5,112 nucleotides of DNA, taken from assembly GCA_946480515.1 (NCBI GenBank), contig CAMLKX010000144.1, positions 1 to 5,112 on the forward strand, read 5' to 3'. Both the position numbers and the translations under genes were made by a program. Origin of the DNA: an uncultured Sphingomonadaceae bacterium. Lineage in GTDB: Bacteria > Pseudomonadota > Alphaproteobacteria > Sphingomonadales > Sphingomonadaceae. The notes under the pieces are model-generated. The model saw nothing but the letters and a program-made list of their open reading frames with translations, was not told the DNA's origin and did not search any database. Shown piece after piece: positions 1-5,112 of the stretch (positions within the stretch are counted from its first letter, which is position 1; each line of letters starts with the position of its first letter).

Positions 1-557
1 CGTCGTCGAGCAGCATCAGATTGTCGGCGTGATAGTCCCGGAGCACCAGCACCGGCGCGGCAGCGGTTCGCTCGAGCAGTCCGCGCCAAACCGCGCGCCA
101 CGCGGCGTCGAAGCCACTGGAATCCACCATTAGCCCAACGGCCGGCGCATACCATTCGGTCAGCAGGCGAACCTCGCGCAACAGCGCCGGCTCGTCGTAA
201 GGCTCGATAGCCGGACAGGGCGCAGCATGGATGCGCACCAGCGTCGGCGTTATTTTCGGCAAGTACGGGGCCGACGCGGCGATCGCCGAAATCCTCCAGC
301 AGCAGCAGTCCGTGGTTTTCGTCGCGAGCCATGATTCGCGGGGCGCGGAATCCATGGCCGGAGAGGTGGTCGGCAATCCGGATGAACGGCGCCGTATCCT
401 CATGCTCCGGCGGCGCGTCCATCAAGACTGCCTGGCGATCACCGTCCAGCACCCGAAAGTAGCGGCGGAAGGATGCGTCGCCGGCAAGCGGCAGAATCTG
501 TGCTCCAGCCCAGCCATTTTTCTCCAGGAAATCCGGAGCCGTGGGCGGTGGAATCAT
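1..557 (-). pseudogene. APH-family phosphotransferase (AmgK-like), partial and frameshifted
   Basis: This is an aminoglycoside-phosphotransferase-fold kinase of the type found beside tsaE in alphaproteobacteria. Relatives include AmgK, the cell-wall-sugar anomeric kinase, but the substrate here is unproven. The ATG at 557-555 overlaps the tsaE stop as ATGA. No clear Shine-Dalgarno is seen, so translation is probably coupled. Codons 1-105 read as family sequence: GDASFRRYFRV (residues 26-36), AVLMDAPP (43-50), then LLLLEDFGD (84-92). After about base 245 the family sequence continues only one base out of phase: LVRIHAAP (241-218), EPYDEPALLREV, LTEWYAPAVGL, then the catalytic loop LRDYHADNL with Asp at 37-35 and Asn at 22-20. 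The original frame stays open to base 1 but becomes Arg/Ala/Gly-rich with no motif. From memory, relatives have roughly ten more residues at the junction. The C-terminus lies outside the window. The family call is firm; whether the break is biological or a sequencing error is open. Confidence 0.82.
238..245 (-). other. Frameshift junction inside the phosphotransferase gene
   Basis: This is the place where the homologous reading frame changes. Upstream codons (…ENNAD, ending at 243) are in the phase of the ATG at 557. Downstream codons (CTG at 241-239, then GTG CGC ATC CAT) are in the phase shifted by one base. Omitting one base here would join ENNAD directly to LVRIHAAP. Because the linker is short compared with relatives I remember, loss of about 29 or 32 bases is an equally good explanation. 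The exact base cannot be fixed from one sequence. Confidence 0.72.
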
Positions 558-991
558 TGGGGAGGCCATCGCTCAACCCATGCCGCGGGGACCTTGGCTG
601 TCAAGCGCCGAGCCCCGGACGGCTCGACATTCAAGGTCAGGCGCAAGGCCTCCGGCCAAGCGCTCTCGCCAGCCCGCTCTGGCCACTCGATCAGCAGCAC
701 GCCCTCATCCGCCGCGGCATCGAGGCCAAGTTCGACAATCTCGTCGGCCTCCTCGATCCGATAGAGATCGACGTGCCACACCGGCGGCTCCAGCTCCTCA
801 TAGGGCTGCACGATCGCGAAGCTCGGGCTGGGAACCTCGCCGGAATGGCCCAGTGACTGCAGCAGCGCTCGCGCAAGGCTCGTCTTCCCCGCCCCCAGCT
901 CACCCGAGAGGGCAATCACATCTCCACGTTGCACGCTGCGAGCGAGCGCTGCACCAAATTGTGCCGTTGCCCGCTCGTCGACGAGGATCAA
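554..991 (-). CDS. tsaE: tRNA threonylcarbamoyladenosine biosynthesis ATPase TsaE
   Basis: TsaE is the cytoplasmic P-loop ATPase that works with TsaB and TsaD to make t6A at position 37 of ANN-decoding tRNAs. The protein is 145 residues, a usual length for the family. It shows a Walker A motif, GELGAGKTS (30-38), the PSPSF segment (54-58), HVDLYR (73-78, with the family's conserved Asp75), ELGLDA (87-92) and LIEWPE (100-105, the Glu-Trp pair typical of TsaE). The start codon is TTG at 991-989, which overlaps the divL stop as TTGA. It is preceded by a good GAGGAAGG ribosome site and gives the expected N-terminus just before the first strand, so I prefer it to later starts. The stop overlaps the next gene's ATG. 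The arrangement implies translational coupling with divL and the phosphotransferase. Identification is firm. Confidence 0.96.
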   Translation of the reverse strand: MILVDERATAQFGAALARSVQRGDVIALSGELGAGKTSLARALLQSLGHSGEVPSPSFAIVQPYEELEPPVWHVDLYRIEEADEIVELGLDAAADEGVLLIEWPERAGESAWPEALRLTLNVEPSGARRLTAKVPAAWVERWPPQ

Positions 992-3348
992 TCCGCCTTC
1001 CTCGGAATGGTCATGGTGACCGTGGTTCCTTTTCCGCGAACGGATGAAAGCTCCACCGTGCCGCCATGGGCCTCGATGAACTGGCGCGTGAGCGGAAGCC
1101 CGAGGCCAAGCGCGGCATCGCTTCCCCCCTGCCCGCCTACTCGATGGAAGCGCATGAATACGTGCGACTGATCCGCTGGGTCGATCCCAGGGCCATTGTC
1201 CTGAATGGCGATGACCGCCGAATCTTCGTCCCCCGTGGCACGCAGCTCGATCAGACCGCCGCGCTCCGTGTAGGCGACAGCATTGCGCAGCACATGCTCG
1301 ATCGCGTCGCGCAGCCGCCGGGCATCGCCGATCACGGTTCCACAGGACGGGTCGATTACCAGCTCGAGCTTCTGCCCATTGTCATCGATCCGCCCGCTCA
1401 GCGAGCTCGCCACCGCACGACAGAGGCCGGCAACGTCGATCCGCTCCCGCTCCAGGATCACGCCCTTGGTGTCGCCCTGCGTGAGGTCCAGCACTTCGTC
1501 GATCATCTTCGACAGACGGGCGACGGATTCCAGGATCGCGGCGACATAGTCCTTCGCCGCCGGTCCGAGGTCGCCAGCGTACCCCCCCTCGAGCATCTCG
1601 GCGAACCCGCCGATCGAGGTCAACGGCGTGCGCAGCTCATAGCTCATGTGCGCGACGAAGTCCGTCTTGACCCGATCAGCCTCCTCGAGTGCCGTTGCCC
1701 GCTCGCGCAGGGCCGCTTCGATGCGGGTCGAATCGGTGACATCCACCATGGTCAGCAGCGCATTGCCATCGGGCAGCGGAACGACGGCAAACTCGAAGTG
1801 ACGGCCATCGGTCATCGACACGCGTCCGGTGCCCTGCCGCCGATCATTGGTCGCGCTCCGGACAAGCTCGCGCACCTTCGCCGCAGTCGCCGGATTGACC
1901 AGCCGTCGGGCCATCGCCGGGACGAGCTCGTCGACCCGCGGGTGCTCGGCGAGCCAGTTCTCATCCAGCTCCCACACGCTGCAGAAACGCTCGTTCCACA
2001 GATACAGGCGGCCATCGGCGGCAAACACGCTGACGGCTTCGAACAGATTATCGAACGTCGCCGACCGCACCCGGAGCAGTGTGTCCCGCGCGGACGCAAG
2101 CCGGACCTGCTCGGTGCGATCCTCAATGATCAGGCGCAGCCCGCCGTCCGGCAACGGCTGCGCGACCACTCGCAGATGGTCTCCATTGGCGAGGATCCAA
2201 TCTTCCTGGATCAACTCTTCCGTCGAGGTGAACCAGCCACGCCGCTCCGTCATCCATGCCGGAAAGTCCCGAACTTCCGGCAGACGATGCTGGTCGCGCA
2301 TCCGATCGAACAGCCGGTCGAACTCCGGCTTTTCTGCCAGCCATTCCGGGTCAAGCCGGGCCATCAGCGCGAATGGCTGGTTGAAAAAGCTCAGGTGATG
2401 ATCGACGTCGAACACCGCCGCGCCCGCGCTCATCCGATCCGACAATTCGCGCTGGGACTGGATATATTGCGACAGCTCGTAGCGCGCGTCCTCCAGGTCC
2501 TGGATGTCGATCGCAAAACCAGCAACCGCCCCGGTGGAGAGGGGCACGTCGACGATCCGGAGCATCCGGCGTTCACCGCCAATCGTTGCGGGCCGATGAC
2601 GCGAGATCGCTTGGCCCGCTTCGAGCGCCGCCTTGGCGGACGCCTTGGCCCCTTCGTCTCCAGGCTGGTCGATCAGTTCGCTGCCACGGGCGATCACGTC
2701 CGCCGAATCGCGACCTTCGACGGCGTTGACATAGGCCTGGTTGACCAGCGCGAGCGCCAGATCCGGACCACGGTACCACATCGGGAACGGCGCGGATTCA
2801 ATTAGCTGCGCAAGCGATTCAAGCCTGTGCTCAGTCGTAGACAGCCGGCCGGTGAGGTCCGCCTTCTGTCCTTCGGCAGCACTGGCGTCCGAAAACCACA
2901 GCAGGATGCCGCCTAACCCCAAGGCCGGGGGCGCTGGGCCACCCCGCACTTCCATCACCCGGTCCGATCCGGCGAGGCGGACCGAGCGTTTGATTTCGCA
3001 ACCTGTCTGGGTTGCCGAGCGGACATCGGCCGCCAGCTGTTCAAGATCCTCCCTGGCGAGACCCTTGCCATCCCCCGCAAGCGCTTCGATGTCCTCCGGC
3101 GGCTGGGACAGTCCAAGCTCGCGCAGCAGCCCTGAGCCCGCCTCGATCGACAGACCGCGGCGGATCAGCAGGGGTTGCGCGGGCCCAGAGGCCAGCAAGA
3201 CCTGAAGGGTATGCGCTTCACGGCTGGCCGCGGCGGCAGATCTGATCCGCTTCGCCGCGATCACGGAAACCGCGATGGCGACCAGGATCCAGAACAGGGC
3301 GAGGACGAACAGGATCGCCTGTGCTTCGGCGCCAAGCACCCCGCTCAT
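988..3348 (-). CDS. divL: DivL-type cell-cycle pseudo-histidine kinase (Tyr in H-box)
   Basis: This 786-residue protein looks like DivL, which in Caulobacter binds phospho-free DivK and steers the CckA-CtrA pathway at the cell pole. One membrane helix lies at about residues 9-31. A divergent PAS-like region (45-155) and three clearer PAS domains (about 175-290, 300-415, 425-540) follow, then a dimerisation helix pair and an ATPase domain. The H-box reads MSYELRTPL (568-576), so Tyr570 (codon 1641-1639) sits where kinases have the phosphoacceptor His. This is the DivL hallmark. ATP-binding motifs look intact: N-box around Asn689, DNGPGI (717-722), F-box FMRFHR (731-736) and LGLGLPL (747-753). 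Length and layout match Caulobacter DivL (about 770 residues). The ATG has GAGG eight bases upstream. The stop overlaps tsaE. Orthology is inferred from the Tyr, architecture and gene order; the role in this organism is not shown. Confidence 0.85.
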   Translation of the reverse strand: MSGVLGAEAQAILFVLALFWILVAIAVSVIAAKRIRSAAAASREAHTLQVLLASGPAQPLLIRRGLSIEAGSGLLRELGLSQPPEDIEALAGDGKGLAREDLEQLAADVRSATQTGCEIKRSVRLAGSDRVMEVRGGPAPPALGLGGILLWFSDASAAEGQKADLTGRLSTTEHRLESLAQLIESAPFPMWYRGPDLALALVNQAYVNAVEGRDSADVIARGSELIDQPGDEGAKASAKAALEAGQAISRHRPATIGGERRMLRIVDVPLSTGAVAGFAIDIQDLEDARYELSQYIQSQRELSDRMSAGAAVFDVDHHLSFFNQPFALMARLDPEWLAEKPEFDRLFDRMRDQHRLPEVRDFPAWMTERRGWFTSTEELIQEDWILANGDHLRVVAQPLPDGGLRLIIEDRTEQVRLASARDTLLRVRSATFDNLFEAVSVFAADGRLYLWNERFCSVWELDENWLAEHPRVDELVPAMARRLVNPATAAKVRELVRSATNDRRQGTGRVSMTDGRHFEFAVVPLPDGNALLTMVDVTDSTRIEAALRERATALEEADRVKTDFVAHMSYELRTPLTSIGGFAEMLEGGYAGDLGPAAKDYVAAILESVARLSKMIDEVLDLTQGDTKGVILERERIDVAGLCRAVASSLSGRIDDNGQKLELVIDPSCGTVIGDARRLRDAIEHVLRNAVAYTERGGLIELRATGDEDSAVIAIQDNGPGIDPADQSHVFMRFHRVGGQGGSDAALGLGLPLTRQFIEAHGGTVELSSVRGKGTTVTMTIPRKAD
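996..1003 (-). promoter_or_regulatory. Ribosome binding site for tsaE, inside the end of divL
   Basis: The purine stretch GAGGAAGG lies four bases before the TTG start of tsaE and within the last codons of divL. It supports the unusual TTG start and suggests re-initiation by ribosomes finishing divL. Confidence 0.65.
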
Positions 3349-3413
3349 GCCCCCAGCCTCATCCGCCCCATGGTCAGGTCATAGGGCGCAGGTTGAACGA
3401 GCGAAAGGGTCGA
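3349..3413 (-). other. ahcY-divL spacer, no terminator seen
   Basis: These 65 bases lie between the ahcY stop and the divL ATG. I find no stem followed by a T-run, so read-through from ahcY into divL is plausible. A GAGG ribosome site at 3360-3357 serves divL. An eight-codon open frame starting with ATG inside the spacer ends in a TGA that overlaps the divL ATG; it is probably chance. No clear -35/-10 pair for a separate divL promoter is visible. Confidence 0.45.
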
Positions 3414-4826
3414 TCAGTAGCGGTAATGCTCAGGCTTGAACGGCCCGGTCTTCGCCACGCCGATATATTCGGCCTGCCGATCGGTCAGGGTGGTCAGCTT
3501 CACCCCCAGCTTCTCAAGATGGAGCGCCGCGACCTTCTCATCCAGATGCTTCGGAAGCACATAGACGTCGTTGCCGTACTTGTCCGCGCCGGTCCACAGC
3601 TCGATCTGCGCAAGGACCTGGTTGGTGAAGCTCGATGACATGACGAAGCTCGGGTGGCCGGTGGCGCAGCCGAGATTCACCAGCCGTCCCTTCGCCAGGA
3701 CGATGATCTTCTTGCCGTCAGGGAACTGAACCTCGTCGACTTGCGGCTTGATCTCGGTCCACTGCAGGTTTTGGAGCGCACTGATCTGGATTTCGCTGTC
3801 GAAGTGACCGATGTTGCACACGATCGCCATATTTTTCATCGCCCGCATATGGTCGAGCGTGATGACGTCCATGTTGCCGGTCGCGGTGACGAAGATGTCC
3901 GCGCGGGTCGCGGCCTCTTCCATCGTCACCACTTCATAGCCTTCCATCGCTGCCTGAAGCGCGCAGATCGGGTCGACTTCGGTCACTAGCACGCGCGCGC
4001 CGCCGTTGCGGAGCGACGCCGCCGAGCCCTTGCCGACATCGCCAAAGCCGGCGACGCAGGCGACCTTGCCCGCCAGCATCACGTCAGTCGCGCGGCGGAT
4101 GGCGTCGACCAGCGACTCCTTGCAGCCGTAAAGATTATCGAACTTGGACTTGGTGACGCTGTCGTTGACGTTGATCGCCGGGAACGGAAGCTTGCCCTTC
4201 TTCGCCAGCTCGTACAGCCGGTGGACGCCGGTGGTGGTCTCTTCCGAGACACCCTTGATCGCCTCCACCGTCTTGGTCAGGTAACCTGGCCGCTCCTTGA
4301 GGAAGCGATTCAGGGTCGCGCAGAAGATTTCCTCTTCCTCGTTCGAGGGGGCGAACAACGCCTCTCCTGCCTCGACCCGAGCACCCCACAGCGCGAACAT
4401 GGTGGCATCGCCGCCGTCGTCGAGGATCATGTTGGCGGTGGTGTCCTGACCCCAGTCGAAAATGCGGATCACATAGTCCCAATAGTCTTCCAGCGTCTCG
4501 CCCTTGGTGGCGAACACCGGAATGCCCTGCGCGGCGATCGCAGCAGCGGCATGGTCCTGGGTCGAGAAGATGTTGCACGACGCCCAGCGGACCTCAGCGC
4601 CCAGATGGACCAGAGTTTCGATCAGCACCGCTGTCTGGATGGTCATGTGCAGCGAGCCGGTGATCCGCGCTCCCGCGAGCGGCTTGGCCGCGCCGAACTC
4701 CTGCCGCAGCGCCATCAGGCCGGGCATTTCGGTTTCGGCGATCTCGATCTCCTTGCGGCCGAAAGCAGCAAGGTTGATGTCGGCAACGACATAGTCGTCG
4801 AACCCGGTCTTGGGCTGTGTAGCCAC
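3414..4826 (-). CDS. ahcY: S-adenosylhomocysteine hydrolase (adenosylhomocysteinase)
   Basis: AhcY splits S-adenosylhomocysteine into adenosine and homocysteine using bound NAD+. This relieves product inhibition of methyltransferases and feeds methionine resynthesis. It is a cytosolic homotetramer in known cases. The 470 residues match the long bacterial form, which carries an insertion of about 40 residues (here around 150-190) compared with mammalian enzymes. Motifs in order: [15 protein letters not shown] (58-72), [16 protein letters not shown] (81-96), ILDDGGD (134-140), [13 protein letters not shown] (219-231, substrate and NAD region), GFGDVGKG (260-267, Rossmann loop), [10 protein letters not shown] (337-346), [14 protein letters not shown] (384-397) and the C-terminal KPEHYRY, whose Lys and Tyr reach into the partner subunit's NAD site. 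The start is GTG at 4826-4824 with GGAGA six bases upstream. An ATG at 4839 is out of frame. The gene appears intact and probably leads the transcript running into divL. Confidence 0.98.
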   Translation of the reverse strand: MATQPKTGFDDYVVADINLAAFGRKEIEIAETEMPGLMALRQEFGAAKPLAGARITGSLHMTIQTAVLIETLVHLGAEVRWASCNIFSTQDHAAAAIAAQGIPVFATKGETLEDYWDYVIRIFDWGQDTTANMILDDGGDATMFALWGARVEAGEALFAPSNEEEEIFCATLNRFLKERPGYLTKTVEAIKGVSEETTTGVHRLYELAKKGKLPFPAINVNDSVTKSKFDNLYGCKESLVDAIRRATDVMLAGKVACVAGFGDVGKGSAASLRNGGARVLVTEVDPICALQAAMEGYEVVTMEEAATRADIFVTATGNMDVITLDHMRAMKNMAIVCNIGHFDSEIQISALQNLQWTEIKPQVDEVQFPDGKKIIVLAKGRLVNLGCATGHPSFVMSSSFTNQVLAQIELWTGADKYGNDVYVLPKHLDEKVAALHLEKLGVKLTTLTDRQAEYIGVAKTGPFKPEHYRY

Positions 4827-4832
4827 CTGTAT

Positions 4833-4837
4833 TCTCC
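4833..4837 (-). promoter_or_regulatory. Ribosome binding site deciding the GTG start of ahcY
   Basis: GGAGA lies six bases before the GTG at 4826. No in-frame ATG with a comparable site lies nearby, and the N-terminus starting at the GTG ([17 protein letters not shown]) matches the usual AhcY beginning. Confidence 0.65.
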
Positions 4838-4880
4838 ATCGATTGGCGCGGCGTGGCCCTAGCCGCCGGTCCTCGGCAAT

Positions 4881-4908
4881 GCAAATATAAAGAAAGCTTT
4901 ATATGTGC
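4881..4908. promoter_or_regulatory. AT-rich inverted repeat, candidate SahR/ArsR-type operator of ahcY
   Basis: The core ATATAAAGAAAGCTTTATAT (4885-4904) is a perfect 8+8 inverted repeat with a four-base spacer. Extending to 4881-4908 pairs 11 of 12 positions (mismatch at 4884/4905). It is a sharp AT island in GC-rich DNA, 58 bases before the ahcY start and 76 bases before the divergent lipoprotein start. The stem has no T-run after it, so it is unlikely to be a terminator. Its shape and place fit a dimeric winged-helix repressor site. SahR, an ArsR-family SAH sensor, is known to control ahcY and other methionine-cycle genes in several proteobacteria with AT-rich palindromes of this kind, but I recall its consensus only loosely. 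-10-like hexamers occur inside the repeat on the minus strand (TATAAA 4903-4898, TATATT 4889-4884), without a convincing -35. Confidence 0.55.
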
Positions 4909-4980
4909 CGTCGGCGTCGCTGCTTACGGAATCTTTTCGGCTGTGTCACAATCAGCGTCCGAAACTGAGAGGCAGGGACA

Positions 4981-5112
4981 ATGCGTGTTTACCGGCTGGT
5001 GGCGACAATCTTGCCGCTTCTGCTCACGGGCTGCCTCCTTACGCCCGGCAAATTCCAATCCACGCTCTCGATCAATGCGGACCGGACCTTCGCCTTCGCC
5101 TACAAGGGGGAA
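4981..5112 (+). CDS. Putative lipoprotein of unknown function, N-terminal part only
   Basis: The first 44 codons of a gene that runs off the window. The N-terminus is a lipoprotein signal: basic Arg2 and Arg5, a hydrophobic stretch (6-16), then the lipobox LTGC with Cys18 as the predicted lipidated residue. Leu19 follows, with no Asp at +2, so in enterobacterial terms sorting to the outer membrane would be expected, though this rule is uncertain in alphaproteobacteria. The mature start LLTPGKFQSTLSINADRT leads into alternating residues that could form beta strands. I recall sphingomonad lipoproteins beginning with a similar LTPGKF stretch, annotated only as hypothetical. The ATG is preceded by GAGAGG eight bases upstream (and a nearer AGGGA), supporting this start. 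It is divergent from ahcY and shares its upstream region. The function is not known. Confidence 0.78.
   Translation, partial: MRVYRLVATILPLLLTGCLLTPGKFQSTLSINADRTFAFAYKGE

Larger units (their letters stand above)
4827..4980. promoter_or_regulatory. Divergent intergenic region between ahcY and the lipoprotein gene
   Basis: These 154 bases must hold the promoters of ahcY (leftward) and of the lipoprotein gene (rightward). Apart from the inverted repeat at 4881-4908 and the two ribosome sites I see no confident sigma-70 pair in either direction. CACAAT at 4947-4952 is a weak -10 candidate for the rightward gene. No riboswitch-like conserved fold was recognised by eye. Confidence 0.5.

Noticed and set aside
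231..1047. Several overlapping plus-strand open frames opposite the phosphotransferase and tsaE
   Set aside because: They are low-complexity Arg/Ser/Pro-rich shadows of the minus-strand genes, with no recognisable motif and no convincing ribosome site.
1120..1130. C-runs inside divL (here and near 1581-1589) as possible frameshift or phase-variation tracts
   Set aside because: The reading frame continues cleanly through both with expected kinase motifs on each side. The runs are only six to seven bases, ordinary for Gly codons in GC-rich DNA.
1066..2805. A 579-codon open frame on the plus strand, antisense to divL
   Set aside because: Long antisense frames are expected opposite GC-rich genes with strong third-base bias. 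The translation is rich in Arg, Pro and His and shows no domain, while the minus strand carries continuous PAS and kinase motifs.
3345..3371. Eight-codon leader frame (MGRMRLGA) ending in ATGA overlap with the divL start
   Set aside because: It would be an attractive coupling peptide, but it is very short, has no clear ribosome site of its own, and short frames like this arise easily by chance. Conservation in relatives would be needed.
4221..4862. A 213-codon plus-strand open frame opposite the start of ahcY
   Set aside because: It mirrors the highly conserved ahcY coding sequence and has no family features of its own.
4881..4908. Inverted repeat read as a transcription terminator or riboswitch stem
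   Set aside because: The arms are AT-rich, no T-run follows on either strand, and no wider SAH- or SAM-riboswitch pattern is visible. An operator fits better.
4923..4952. Possible sigma-70 promoter (CTTACG … CACAAT) for the lipoprotein gene
   Set aside because: Only about three of six and four of six consensus matches with an 18-base gap, too weak to list as a promoter.

Overview
The window looks like chromosomal DNA from an alphaproteobacterium, most likely a sphingomonad (Sphingomonas or a relative). It is GC-rich. Four consecutive minus-strand genes form an order I recall from alphaproteobacterial chromosomes: ahcY, a DivL-type pseudo-kinase, tsaE, then an aminoglycoside-phosphotransferase-like kinase. 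The start of a small lipoprotein of sphingomonad type lies on the other strand. The taxon call rests on gene order and protein style, not on a search.

Layout from right to left, in the direction of transcription: ahcY (4826-3414, S-adenosylhomocysteine hydrolase); a 65-base spacer; divL (3348-988, a membrane-anchored multi-PAS histidine-kinase-like protein with Tyr570 where the phosphoacceptor His should be); tsaE (991-554, the ATPase of tRNA t6A synthesis, TTG start overlapping the divL stop); and a phosphotransferase gene (557 to beyond base 1, ATG overlapping the tsaE stop). The last three are packed by stop/start overlaps and are probably one transcript. ahcY may lead it, as no convincing terminator is visible between ahcY and divL. 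On the plus strand a lipoprotein gene starts at 4981 and leaves the window.

Three points stand out. First, the phosphotransferase reading frame is broken near 238-245: the N-terminal half and the catalytic half lie in different frames. It is therefore a pseudogene or a sequence error in this copy. Second, the kinase-like protein has the Tyr-for-His change that marks Caulobacter DivL, yet keeps its ATP-binding motifs. Third, the 154-base divergent region between ahcY and the lipoprotein gene holds an AT-rich inverted repeat (8+8 perfect, 11 of 12 extended). It resembles an ArsR-type (SahR-like) operator for SAH/methionine-cycle control.

Functionally this is a housekeeping block: methyl-cycle recycling (AhcY), cell-cycle signalling (DivL), tRNA modification (TsaE) and a small-molecule or sugar kinase possibly tied to cell-wall recycling. 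I see no mobile elements, CRISPR, tRNA/rRNA or phage genes, and no clear sign of a new multi-gene system.
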